Below, piece by piece: positions 1-11,035 of a stretch of 64,000 bases of DNA; the first letter of the stretch is position 1; each line of letters starts with the position of its first letter. Source of the stretch: Cinnamomum chago (taxonomy: Eukaryota > Streptophyta > Magnoliopsida > Laurales > Lauraceae). The stretch is from NCBI GenBank assembly GCA_038049695.1, contig CP142451.1, positions 41,489,001-41,553,000 on the forward strand, written 5' to 3'. The translations under genes were made by a program, and so were the position numbers. The notes under the pieces were generated by a model, which had not been told where the DNA came from, ran no database searches, and saw only the letters and a list, made by a program, of their open reading frames with translations.

Positions 1-69
1 GTATACACCGGTACCAAAAAAAAAAAAACAAGAAGAAAAAAGTTTGTTACAAGAATCAGGAGCTCAGTC

Positions 70-3000
70 TCACATGGTCTTTAACCAAAGGCTCAATTCC
101 TCAAGCAGACTCTTGGCCTTAGCCTCTAGAGCTTCCAGGCCATGCTTCTTCAAGATCTTCCCATAGAATGCGGTAGAACGTCGTGATCCGTCTGCAGCAC
201 GGGGAAGTTATTCCCAAAGAATCTGGCATTGCTCATACTCTTGAGTCTTCCTCCGGAGATTACTTTCAGCCTCCTCGACTTGGCGAATCAGAGACCCTTC
301 TTTGGCACAAGCTTCAACAATGGCAGCCCATTTTGCAGTAGCTTGCTCCTCCAATAGCTCAAGACGCTGCCTGGTCTCAACGACCTCTCTATCAACACGG
401 CGCAGATCTTCTGTTAGCCCAATGATAGCCAACTCGGTAACGTTCCTCTCCCGAACGAACTGCTTCTGAGTCTGCTAAATTTCGTCCAGCTCAGACCTGA
501 CCTCGCCAGAAGGCTTCAAAAACATCTCATTGAAGAAGTCACCACTTGGGAAGCTCTTGGTTTCATTCCACTTGCTCCCTAAAGCTATGACTTCATCAAC
601 AAAAGCCTTCGCATTTGCAATGTCCAGGACGGCTTCTTCGCTATCAGTAATGATGTCATGTACATGCTTAACCATGCTAAAACCAGCTTCCAAATGGCCA
701 GAAGAAAGATTTCGATCCATGAGCTCAAAACGCTCTTTAGCACTTTCTTCGCATACTCAAGAGATGGCCCCGACGAAGGCTCGCCCCTCTCCATTGGTCG
801 ACTGCCCATGTCATGTCCTGCTGGAGGAGTGATCATTAAGCTCTTTCTAACCGGAGACACTGGCGAAGGAACCCACTCAGACGATTTCGTCTCTGCTCAT
901 TAAAACTAGAAGAAGAAGTCCCTACTTCTGGTTCAACTGCAGGCATCCCCTGCTCTGGCACTGAGATGGACTGAGGAACTTCTTCTGTCGCCTCATAATC
1001 TGCCAGCAAAACAAAACAAAAGAGGTATGAATATGATCCTGTTGAAAAAAACAATATCATCAGGATTATTACTACAAATACCTTCTTCGATGGTCGGCAG
1101 AATGCTTTCTGCCTCCATGAGTTCCTCCGAAGTGTCGTCAAAGGCCGCATCCATGGATGGCTCGAAATCGTCGAAATCCTGTGGCAAGTCAGCTGACAAG
1201 AAAACAAGCAACATGTTAGCAAATGACAGCACAGACAAAAATAAAAGAAGGAAAATACAAAGAAGTTATACCAGGTGAAGATTCTGGAATCATTCCAGAG
1301 TCCCTCGGTTCTTCTTCAAATGCCGCAATTGGATCCGTCACTGCCTCATCGGCTGGAGCCTCAGGCATCATCAAGTTCTCATCTTCCACTGAAAAAAAGG
1401 AAAGAAGGCAAATCAAAACAAAAAAAAATCTCAAAGAAAGAAATGGAAAAAGAAAGAGGAGGAATCATACCTTCATCAACGGTTTCTTCCTCTCGGCTCC
1501 TCTTTTCCGAAGGCTCATCAACATCCCCTGACATTTCTTCAGCAGTGGTAAGAGGGACTTCCAAATTAGGAGAGTCATCGTGTCGCCTCTTATTGCGGCA
1601 CTGCCCTCTCTTCCTCTTGCTTCTATGGGTGGATTTACTTGAAGTACCCACCCCATTGTCAAAGTCAGGATCTCCGCTTGATTCCTCACCGGATGGTCTA
1701 CTCTTTCCAGTGGACTCCATGGAAGTCTTCTTCTGTTCCGCTTGCATCCAAGAGTCGATCTTGGCTTCCTCCTCTTTGAGCTGTTCCAAGACCTCACTAG
1801 GTATATCTTATACAACTCCTAGTCTGATGATGTCCTGCTCATTGAGAAAGCTGATCTTGTGTTTCTCTCCAGAAAGGAAAGCCAAGACTTCCTCCCGACA
1901 GAGTCCATCCGATCTACCAAGACCCTTCCCAGGAGAATGCTTGACATCAAGCTCCTTCTTGGAGAGCCCCCGGTACACAAAAAAGCTTTCCACGAACCAT
2001 TTCATGAAGCCAGCAGTCCGGAAAGTGGGCAACTCAGGATAGGAAATCATGGCGGTTGTGTCCTTTGCACTGTAAAAGACCCATGCATTCCTTCCATCCT
2101 GTAAACCTCTAAAACGCTTCACCATGCTCGAAGATGCTCCAACAACGCCTTGAGATAAGCCCAACTGCAGCGCAAAATGCGAGGGAACATACGACTGGAT
2201 ATCAACAAAAAGATGTCTTCGGTACACTATCGTACCAACACGTATGTTAAAAAGCCATCCCTTTTCTGCATTGGTCATGGAGTAATGTCTTCCTGACCCC
2301 GCCCTTCTGGAATCACAGGAGGCTCCAAAATCAAAAGCCTTCTTCCGCAAACCCGGAGAAAGCTTTACTGAAGATTGCCCGATCATGACGTTCCTGAATC
2401 GACGGATCCTCAAACAGGCAAACAAAAAAGATTCGGAAACGGCTGTCCCTCTAGCCAACCGAATCATGAAAGGGTCATCATCATGTGCAACTCCTAAACG
2501 ATGGAAGCCGGGACAGTGGTAAACATACCACGAATAGAAAATATGGGCTGAAAATACCCTGTTCATAGGGAGCCCAAGCCAGACTAGAAAAGCAGCAGCC
2601 TGCGGTTCGGTACACAAGTAGGAGTAAAGAGCTGGCTTCCGCTCTCCAAACGCCATCTGACAAGCCGGAAAAATACAATGCGGCCTGATGTGTGTTCCAT
2701 CTCCTCCAGTGAAAATAGCCTCACCCAACCAATAAGTGAGGTAAACAGCGAGATCTCTTCGCAGTACAATGTCAGGACAAATGGCGTCTGTACTCTCGTA
2801 GAACTTCTTTAAGTCATCTCGCATAACGGAGATCTTCTTTGAACCTGGGTTCTTGGCCCTATCATCTTGGGCCATGCCATCAGAAGACTCTCCGCCGTCA
2901 AAGAAGTTGGAACTACAACTCCTCCAACTGCTACACCGGACTTTCGAGCCCTCCTTCTCCTTCAAAAAATCATAGAAAGCGACGAGCTAAAAGTACAGGA

Positions 3001-3973
3001 GCCTGAACTCCTCAGACTGCTCATCAATAACTTTGTCGATAGGCATAAACTCTTCATAGAGTTTACCAAGGATAGGCAGCCCGGTGATGACGCTTAATTC
3101 CTTCAGAGTAAAACCAATCTCACCGTTCGTCACAATGAAGGTGTTGGTTTGTGGAAGGAATGACTCTAGCATGGCCATGAAGGCCTCATCGGAGAAAACC
3201 ACGGTCCTCCGAAAAGCGCAAACCGCATCGAAAATCTCGGCCACCTTCAAAATGGCTCCACCAACCTGTAGGGTGTGATCAGTCCATGATTCCCAGCTCG
3301 AATCAACACTTTAACGGCCATGAAGTCAAAAAGACTTCACCCAACCGCTGCCATTACCCAGAAAAATGCCAAGGCGAACCGGTCTCCAATTGACCGACGG
3401 ATGGTTAGAACCCTGGTAGCCACTGGAGGGCATCTACATGTCCATACGGACAGGCGAGTTCTCCGCATATTCAAAAAGGCCGCCAACAAAAGCCCCGGTC
3501 TTTATCACATTGGTCCTCTTCACCCAGCTCGGAGGATCCTCCCTCTTGGGACACATGGGAGAAAGACTCATGATCGAGATAGTCCGGTCAAAAGTCGACC
3601 GGGTAGAAATAGTTCTCTTCTCACCATCAGCTGTGTAAGAGAATTGAAAACATCTCCTTTGGTACGTCAAGTCGTTAGGGACTGCGTCACCAAAGAAGAA
3701 GGTAGGCTTGGGCACAACGCTCTGATCGTCCATGAACCAAGGACGATTGCTTACTATAATTCTATGGAACTCCTCATCCTTGAGAGCGATCAATCGCTGT
3801 CTCATCTCATCGCGGTTGAGGGAGTCGCACTCTTCCAAGTTCTTCTCCACAAACTGGACCTTCTCCCAGGCCTGCTGTACGACCACATTAGGAGACCTGG
3901 TAGACCGACGAGGTGCATCAGTAGCAGACTATTTGTCCTTGTTTGTTCTGGAGGAACTACCTACAAAGGATGA
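70..3973 (-). pseudogene. Plant mobile domain (PMD, aminotransferase-like) protein gene, decayed, multi-exon
   Basis: Likely a PMD-family protein; these occur in plant transposons and in domesticated host genes, and their molecular role is poorly known. The domain core lies at 3310-1808: an N-terminal block with the family-like motif FTLKELSVITGLP (2987-3250), then a long block with a leucine/tryptophan-rich helix and an IRPHCIFPA-like stretch. Next come acidic, Ser-rich exons with a basic cluster resembling a nuclear signal (about 1600-1640). Canonical GT-AG introns separate pieces near 1480-1390, 1274-1200 and 1075-1003. A C-terminal coiled coil (477-70) ends at TGA 70-72. Five in-frame stops (208-210, 475-477, 2987-2989, 3311-3313, 3434-3436) plus at least two frame changes (near 750-840 and near 3300) show it is broken. 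The true start is unclear; 3434-3886 may be an N-terminal exon. It lies antisense to element A. Confidence 0.65.
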
Positions 3974-4500
3974 AAAAAAATCAATCATCAAAGTGACAGA
4001 ATTTTGGCATGATTCCGGGATAATTCCGAAGAAAAGGGAAATATCCCGAAGAAGATAGGAAGCATGAAGATGAGCTCAACACCGCCACAAGCTCAACGAA
4101 GCATCCTCAAAGAAGGTCTGAACTCAAACATTGCTGCTAGATCAAACCAATCTCATCAAATCTCCGCAAGTTTGAAGAAGGGCTCAACATTGCTTCGAGC
4201 TGCAAACTTTGAAACTTGCAAAGCTCCTCAAAATCCAGTAAGATCAGGAAAGGGCTCAACATTGTTGTGAGCTCCAAATCCCAAAACTTGCAAAAGATTC
4301 CCAGGTATGCATCATCATGCTCCCAATCAATTTACTAAAAAGCATGCATCAAAAAATCATCATGCATTAGATGATAGGAAAACTTTAACCAAAGTTTGAT
4401 CAACTCCAACCCAACTTGGTCAAAACCAATCAAACTTTGTCAAAGTCAAAATTAATGTTGACTTGACCTAGAGATTCTAGCCTTTTTATCTTGATACATC
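3974..4500. other. Upstream stretch of the antisense PMD gene, no gene seen
   Basis: No convincing coding. It contains two loose copies of a phrase around GGGCTCAACATTG (about 4189 and 4252), and several copies of the word AAACTTTG/CAAAGTTT. By position it would be the 5' UTR or first intron of the antisense PMD gene. Confidence 0.4.
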
Positions 4501-4501
4501 A

Positions 4502-4860
4502 AAAAAAGAAAAAAAAATGCATGAACATCTTGAAATGCATAAACCTCATGATGCATGAACCTCATTATCATGGTGAGCAAATAGAGAGAAGCAAAAAAAA
4601 AAAAAAGAGAGAAGTTTCAAAAAATAAAATAAATAAATAAATTTTTGGGCAGCAGACCGTGGCCACTGCCACGTGGCAGTACGGCCAGGTCCATATAGCT
4701 ATGGAAAGAAAGAAAAAAAAAACGTGCAAGGAAAGAGAGAAAAAAAAACGTCAACAAAAAAAAACAAAAAAGGCAGCACGTGAAAAAAAAAGAAAAAGAA
4801 AAAGAAAAAGAAAAAGAAAGAAAAAAAGGAGAAAAAAAGAAAAAAAATTCTATTTCTACA
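4502..4860. repeat. Purine/A-rich low-complexity tract
   Basis: Runs of A broken by single G, including a pure AAAAAG-type array at about 4788-4850. The 72-residue Lys/Arg frame on + and the Phe-rich frame on - are products of the composition, not genes. On the - strand it is a long pyrimidine tract between the putative antisense TATA box and the PMD exons. Confidence 0.8.
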
Positions 4861-5027
4861 ATGGAAATTTATTGTGAAGGAAGAAAACTTACTTGCAACC
4901 ATTGATGGAGAAGAAGAAGAAAAGTTTGAAGATCTTTGAAGAAGAAGAAGAATTCTTGATCTTGGAGCATTCTTAAAGACTCTTACAAAGAAAGAAAGCA
5001 AAGAAGCAAAGATCCAATCTCCTCATG

Positions 5028-5035
5028 CTTTTATA
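5028..5035 (-). promoter_or_regulatory. Candidate TATA box of antisense transcript
   Basis: The - strand reads TCTATAAAAGCATGAGG, a good plant TATA context, about 1.05 kb upstream of the first PMD reading frame and pointing toward it. The assignment is inferred from position and motif only. Confidence 0.4.
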
Positions 5036-5099
5036 GAAGAGAGCAAACCAAAAGAGGAAACAAGGAGAAAAGAAAGGACGTAAGTGCTAAAACTTAGCA

Positions 5100-5335
5100 A
5101 CCTTCCAAAAAAAAAGCAAAGATTTGAGATATTCTCTCCCAAAAAGAAGATTCTTTGAGAAATTTTCTTCAAAAAGAAAGGGAATGAGAAATATTCTCTG
5201 CCAAAGAAAGATACTTTGAGAAAATCTCTCCCAAAAGAAAGGAAACTTGAGAGATTCTCTCCAAGTAAGAATATTTTTAGATATTCTCTATCCAAAAGAG
5301 ATGTTTTTAGATATTCTTTACAAAATGACACCATG
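5100..5335 (-). repeat. Short dyad repeats (GAGAATATTCTC-like) upstream of antisense TATA
   Basis: About seven imperfect units of 30-40 bp, each carrying a dyad such as GAGAATATTTCTC, GAGATTTTCTC, GAGAATCTCTC or AGAATCTTCT. The last fits the heat-shock-element consensus nGAAnnTTCn exactly; most others have three bases between the GAA and TTC blocks. They sit 65-300 bp upstream (- strand) of the TATA at 5028-5035. The 103-residue - strand frame here only reflects the repeat. Confidence 0.55.
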
Positions 5336-5632
5336 TGAGATCTAAGCCATCTTTAAAAGCTTAAGGTCCCATGGGCTAGCCCACATGAGTCAGGTTTGAC
5401 CACCTAGGCACTAAAAGGGGCTTCCTTTAAAAAAAATTCCTCTTACCAAGAGCATACAAAATGGTTCCATGCCTCTTTTGAGTCGATCGAACCATTCAAA
5501 AAAAAAAAAAAAAAAAAAAGAAAGAAAGAAAGCCTCATGAGTTTCCAAAAAACCAAATCATCCCACCTCATGAACCAAATTAAGCCAAAATCTAGAAATT
5601 GACAACCCAAAAAAAAAAAAAAAACCACACTC
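5336..5632. other. Non-coding stretch with A-tracts
   Basis: Two poly-A runs (about 5500-5519 and 5609-5624) and no coding signal. It separates the dyad array from the tandem repeat that follows. Confidence 0.5.
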
Positions 5633-5945
5633 TGGTCCCCTAACTTGCCACATAAAGCTCGTTAGGACATAAGGCCAAAACCAAAAATCCTGACCCCCTA
5701 GCTTGCCACATACAGCTTGTTAGGTCACAAGGTCAAAACCAAACATGACCCCCTAACTTGCCACATACAGCTTGTTGGGTCACAAGGTCAAAATCCAAAA
5801 CAAATCAAACCCCGACCCCCTAACCTGCCACATACAGCTTGTTAGGTCATAAGGTCAAAAACCAAAAAATCATTCTTGATCGCCTGATGCGCCACATAAA
5901 GCCCTTAGGTTCACAAGATCAAAAGGAAAACCCAAAATCCAAAAC
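5633..5945 (+). repeat. Tandem repeat, about five units of 55-67 bp
   Basis: Each unit contains a form of CCCCCTAACTTGCCACATA followed by CAGCTTGTTAGGTCACAAGG and an A-rich tail of variable length. Units start near 5633, 5691, 5746, 5814 and 5878; the last is most diverged. It lies 0.2 kb upstream of the 3' LTR of element A, a position where gypsy elements often carry tandem repeats. Confidence 0.85.
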
Positions 5946-6140
5946 CCAAATCCAACTCTCTCATGTCATTTTCAAAACTTTACCTTGAGATGGTACGTGA
6001 TCCCTCTCACTACCATAAATTCCCTTGGAAACTCAAAAGGCTATTAAAAAAAAAATGCTCAAAGACTCTTGGTCAAGTCAAAAGCTCTCCTTCAAGTTTC
6101 TCTTCAAGGCACATCGACTCCAAAAGCTATTCGTCGTTGT

Positions 6141-6159
6141 ACCTCGAGGGGGCATTTAT
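6141..6159 (+). promoter_or_regulatory. Polypurine tract of element A
   Basis: CCTCGAGGGGGCATTTAT directly precedes the LTR start TGACACTAAAAATG. This is the usual plus-strand priming arrangement of gypsy elements and it fixes the orientation of element A as +. Confidence 0.7.
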
Positions 6160-6299
6160 TGACACTAAAAATGTCACTTTGCCTCTTCAACATCAAAAAG
6201 CCACATGAAGCCGCATCCTACTACAAATGGGCAATGCCGCTTCAAGCAATAGATCTTATCAGAATACTTGAAAATTGATAGATCCTTCAAGACAGCCAA

Positions 6300-6960
6300 A
6301 AGAGGAGTTCACATGAAGTTTCTGGCCATTTCAACATCATTTGGCCGAACTTCACTCCTCCGGCAGCCAAACAAGTTCTCCTGCCGGCGGCGGAGTCGAA
6401 GACATCAAAACTTCGATCAGAGCATACGGATGGTTTCAAAATACCTCCAAAAGGCTCCACATCAAATTTCAAGTCATTCCGACAATGTTTGACCCGGCTT
6501 TGACGCTCCAAAAGAAAATCAAGCCTCTCGGTGGCGAAAACCACCGGGACCATCACTCATCAAACGGAGCACATGGGTGGCTTCAACATACTTTAAAAGG
6601 GCTGCACGTCAAATTTCAGGTCATTCCGACAACGTTTGACACGACTTTGATGCTCCGAAAGAAAATCAAGGCTACAGGCGGGGGGGCACCTCAGAACCAT
6701 GACATCCAAATTGGAGCTAATGGATCATCTCAAAATGACTCCAATAGGCTCCATGTCAAATTTTTGGTCAATCAGACATCGGTTGACCACACATCAAAAC
6801 GTGACATCTTCCTCGCGGCAAAACCAAGCCTAGCAGCGATGGGACCCCAAACGGCTTCAAAACTCAAACCAAAGCCTATGGTTGGTCCTATCTACTGTTC
6901 AGGAGGCTTCACGTCAAATTTCGGGTCATTCCCTCATCGTTTGACCTAGTTTCGACTCTT
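6300..6960 (+). repeat. Diverged tandem repeats inside LTR A
   Basis: About six copies of a 110-120 bp unit, each with a form of GGCTCCACGTCAAATTTC, then GGTCATTCCGACAACGTTTG and (in most) GCTCCGAAAGAAAATCAAG. The 202-residue + frame at 6341-6949 is the translation of these repeats and shows the same period; I do not regard it as a gene. Confidence 0.75.
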
Positions 6961-7879
6961 GACAAAAAATGGCAACTCTGCACGGCAAAGTCTTCGGCTT
7001 TTCCAAACAATAGGAAACTTTGCGCTCCAATTTGCACGACTTCTCATCAGGCTTTCTTCAGGAGAATCGAGCCAATAAATGAGGGGAAATGTCAAGAAAA
7101 ATCCAGGAGAAAACGGCGGCGAAAAAGACCAAAGAACGGCCGAGAAACGGCAACCAAAAGGGGACCAACGGCGACCCTAGCCCATGGTCGCCTGCGACCA
7201 TGGAAATCCGGGTCACCGGATTTGTCGCCGAGTAACCCGTTTTTCATCCTTTTTCGTGTTTCGAAAGTACTGGCCCCTGTGATTTCCTGAAAATTTGATT
7301 TTCGACGCTCAGAAACGACTGATCTTTGTCAACATCTCGGATCCACTGTCCGGAGCATGAAATTGTCGTTGATTGCTCCAAGATCACCATCCGGCCGACC
7401 AAGAAAGTGCACTTTCTGTCCGACCGATCGAGAAATCGACAAGACAGATGTCACCGGCCCACTGGTATCAACCAATGTCTGAAGTTACGTGATCATCCGA
7501 CATCGATCAACATGAAGATCCATCGTCGATCATCGTAAGAAGAATTCCAAAGGACGCGGCATGGCCCGCAACTCTTCAAATCCACGGCGACCACTTAATG
7601 TTGTTAATTGACCCAACGAAATGCGGGCATTAATTCATTATTCTGGACGGCCCAATCAGATTCAAGGAAATGAGAGTTACAAGTCCAAGTCATCATGACA
7701 TTAAAGTTATGAAACTCCTCTCAGCATGAAGATTAAAGACTATTAAATGCCCATTATCTCCACCGGCCAATCAGAAGCGAAGAAAAAGGAGTTACAAAAC
7801 AAAGGAATTAAAACTTGTAACTCCTCCCATTATGTGGTTTTAAATGCATTAAAGCCCATAAAGTCACCTAAAGGCTACC

Positions 7880-9745
7880 TGAAAGTCCGTGATCCGAACC
7901 CTAGAGGGGGGGGGGGGGGTAATAGGGTGAGCTTCAAATTAGTGACCAATTTTAACTTATTTAAAATTAACTAGTCACAAGTGATGAGTATAAAACAAAA
8001 TGCAGAAGCTAATGAAAACAATCACCACAAAGCATTCACCATCACATAAGGATTTATAGTGGTTCGGCCTCAATGCCTACATCCACTACCGGCTTGTGAT
8101 CCAACACCCCACCGGATTTCCACTATTTATGCTTTTCAATAGGCTAACCAATAACCTTTACATTATGCTTTCAAGGTTAAGCAATAACCTCTACATCATG
8201 CTTTTCTTAGGTTAAGCAATAACCTCTACAACCAAATAGGTTAGTTATCTCTCTAAGTAGTGTCTAGAATACACTTGATGGAGATATAATTTAGCTCAAT
8301 ACAATGCCTCTTAATTAGGCGGATATGAAAGTAAAAATCTAATGCGCGCACACACACTATGAATGCAAAGATGAATGCACAATGTGTATGCATGACGTCC
8401 TCAATCAATTTGAAAATGAAAGCTCATAAATGTATGCCAAAGGCTTTTGAAAGTTTTTTCTCATAAAAACATTTATGATTCAGGAAAGAATGCTAATCAC
8501 ATGTTAAAAATAACTTGTAAAAGAAATACCTATGTATTCTAAACAAGTTGTGAAATTCTAAGAACAAAACATGTGATGCATAGAGATTTCAATCAAATTA
8601 ACAATGTAGCTTAATATGTGTATGCTATAAGCATAAAACGCAAAAATAGATTTGATTTAAGTTAAGGGACAAATCATATGTAATTATAAATTCAACTTGA
8701 AAATGATATACCTATCAATACTAAACAAGTTGTGAAACTTTAAAACAAAAGTACATATGATTTGTGAAGTTGTTGAATCCAAAACATAAGATAGACTTGA
8801 AAGTGATTTTCTTATGATGAAAAACAACAACCAAAGATTCAACCAAGTATAGGAATCATGTTACATAAAATTTCAAAGATGTTTTCATTAACATGATTTA
8901 ATTATATATACCAATTTAAGTACTACTTGGATTGAATCAAGGTGATGCATCCAAAACAATAAATCAATTCAAAACATATACATGTTAAGGACACAACAAA
9001 TCATAGTTTATCATGCTAGAAAAGATTTACCAATAATTAAGCAAAGCATGAAAACATATGATTAAGAAAAGTAAAGCTTACTTAGTGATTTAACTCAATG
9101 AAAACTTTAGCTTTCTAAATGATCCCTTTCATTGGCCTCAAAACATCTCAAGGAGGGTCTCTTGATCCTCTAAAATTTCTTTAGGAATGAGCCACTATTT
9201 ATAGCCAAAAACTGCCCAACGGCTAGTCCTCGGTCGACCCCATGACCCCAGAGTCGACTTGGCCTTCAACGGTAAAAAATCTGACCGTTTGAAAAAGTAG
9301 CCAACGGCTCTTTCCCAGTCGACCGCGCAGTGTGGCCGGTCGACCAGGTCCCCTAGGCCGATCGACTCGGGCCTGTGACCAAAATTCCCTAAAATAGCAT
9401 TTTTCAAAGTATTTTCATGTGGGGACTTTTGGGCCATTAAAACAAGCTTGGAATCATGATTAAAATCAAACTAAGAGGGTTAAAATCATGAAACACAAAA
9501 GGCCTAAAATGATTTGAAGGATTTAAAACATAGGCTAGCTTGATTTATAAAAATTCTCTTCAACTCTAATTGCATCCAAGTTTAAAAAACAAAACATGCA
9601 TAAATCAAGATTTCTGCAAGTCTTAAAAACAATGCATGTATAAATCAAGATTTCAAGTTTTTCTAAATCAATGCATGTGTGTAAATTCAAATGATGCTAG
9701 AATGATTATGCATCCATCAAATTGCAATGCACAAAATCCCTAACA
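7880..9745 (-). mobile_element. Solo LTR B1 (copia Maximus/SIRE-like family B)
   Basis: 1866 bp, bounded by TGAAAGTCCG and CCTAACA and flanked by the exact 5-bp duplication CTACC (7875-7879 and 9746-9750). Read on the - strand it starts TGTTAGGG and ends beside a C-run plus TCTAGGG, an arrangement I recall from Maximus/SIRE-type copia LTRs (family name from memory). It has a - strand TATA (GGCTATAAATAG, about 9194-9205), GTCGAC-type palindromes upstream of it (9230-9370), and tandem TTAGGCTAAGCAATAACC-like repeats (8135-8240). No internal region, so a solo LTR. Confidence 0.9.
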
Positions 9746-9756
9746 CTACCAAATGC

Positions 9757-9766
9757 TTATAAAAGG
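9757..9766 (+). promoter_or_regulatory. TATA box of LTR A
   Basis: CTTATAAAAGGAGG on the + strand. It would have been about 1.73 kb into the LTR before B1 inserted immediately upstream, which separates it from its natural upstream region. Confidence 0.5.
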
Positions 9767-10350
9767 AGGTGATTCCAAGAAGAAACGATCCCCGAATCCC
9801 GGATTTTCGAACTCAAGATCCAGAAGCTCTGCTACTTTGAAGAAACTCTGCTGCAGCAAACACCAAAAGGTGATTGAAGTCTCTTGGGGAGGCACCCCCC
9901 CCCCAAGAAAAAGCCTTCTCTTCTCCTATGCAACATGGCCAAGATGTGGCTCTTCAGCCCGTCTCTTCGTTTTTCATTGGGTATACGACCTTCCCATGGT
10001 CCTTATCCTCTAAAAAACTGAAGTCCAGGCCAAGCCAAAGAATCAAAGCATCAAGCGTTCTCATCTAAAGGACGATGGCGAAGTCCATACATGACTTGCG
10101 ACCGTCGATCTGAACTGGTCCCTGCAATCTCCTGAGAAGTCAGATTCTCTTTCTTACTTTTCTATTGTACTTTGTATTTTCTTTAAGAGACAAAAAAATC
10201 ACAATTCTTGTCTTTCATTTTGATGAGATTTGTAAATTGCCTTTCACTGCATAAAAAAGAACTGTCTCTTCTCTTAAATATTCGTGCAATGGAAAGTTAG
10301 AAAAAGGTTGATTTCCTTTCTACTTGCGAAAGTGGATCTCCGGATCACCA

Positions 10351-11035
10351 TTTCTAAATTCCAAGTATAATAGAAAATCTGGCATACCCGTACAAAGTAT
10401 AAATGCCCTTTTTTTTCTCCCCCTTTCTTCCCTCCATTCGGATCCTCTCGGCGACCCCGGGGACGGATGGGAGAGGAGAGGAAGAAAAAAATCAGGTCCA
10501 TCAAACCCGTCTTTACTTCCACATGCAAGTTCTTCCTTGAATGATTGTGAAGAGAGAAGGAGAAAAAGGAAGAAAGAATAAGCTATAGTTTCTTTTTTAG
10601 TAACCCATATGAATTGAAACATGAACAGAACGAATGAAGTGGGTGGGCTGTTTGAGTTATGTTGTTTCACAGTTTTTAAGAAAGTCCTCCTCCATTGTCA
10701 TATTTTCAATTTGAGTCAAATGAGGGCCTAATTGATTACTTTGAGGTCAAATGAGGAAATGATCAATATGAAAGATGATGTGCTTGATGAGATACATGTG
10801 ATGACGCCAAGATGATATGCATACGATGCAAAATAAGAAAATCCAAAAAGTCCCCGGCTTTGCCTAAATGGGTTGGATCGGGTCGAGACTACTTACCCAA
10901 GACTTTAAGTCTGACTAAAGTGCTAAACAAGGCTAAATTATACTAAAGTAGCTTAATTAGTACCTAAGCATAATTAATTTATATAAAACATAATTAATTA
11001 AGGATAAACATGATTAAATCGGGTCGGGGTGTAAC
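10351..11035. other. Unassigned DNA between element A and LTR fragment E
   Basis: No gene, terminal repeat or strong ORF recognised. Short frames of 84-116 residues near 10274-10670 overlap on both strands and show no known domain. If the A boundary is right, this is the flank of element A. Confidence 0.3.

Larger units (their letters stand above)
1..10350 (+). mobile_element. Ty3/gypsy element A, 3' part with 3' LTR
   Basis: The right half of an LTR retrotransposon on the + strand. Seen: a PPT-like run (6141-6159) directly before a TG-starting LTR at 6160, and a + strand TATA box inside that LTR. The 5' LTR, gag and pol would lie left of the window. The last 6 kb of the internal region has no sense-strand coding but holds a reverse-oriented plant-mobile-domain gene (70-3973). 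Antisense extra genes just before the 3' LTR are known in plant Tat-lineage gypsy elements, so I infer a Tat-like element. Lineage cannot be confirmed without its reverse transcriptase. The right end at about 10350 is tentative. Confidence 0.6.
6160..10350 (+). repeat. 3' LTR of element A, split by solo LTR B1
   Basis: Starts TGACACTAAAAATGTCAC after the PPT. It is interrupted at 7880-9745 by B1. Without B1 and one TSD copy it is about 2.3 kb. A TATA box (9757-9766, CTTATAAAAG) lies 12 bp after the B1 insertion and is followed by a transcribed-looking leader. The end at about 10350 (CGGATCACCA) is a guess from the general look of gypsy LTR ends; with no 5' LTR in view it cannot be verified. 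Confidence 0.6.

Noticed and set aside
1275..2042. 255-residue + strand frame
   Set aside because: It lies opposite the PMD gene exons, has Ser/Leu-rich composition without any domain, and crosses the introns of the - strand gene; a shadow.
4659..4877. Lys/Arg-rich small protein
   Set aside because: Translation of an A/G low-complexity tract.
5023..5334. Repetitive Phe/Leu-rich 103-residue - strand protein
   Set aside because: The frame simply reads the dyad tandem repeats; no start context or conservation is visible.
5633..5945. CRISPR-like spaced repeats
   Set aside because: Units are tandem and diverged with no distinct spacers, and the sequence is plant nuclear DNA.
6341..6949. 202-residue + strand protein with internal repeats
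   Set aside because: It lies wholly in the LTR tandem array; the repeats are in the DNA and the frame adds nothing.
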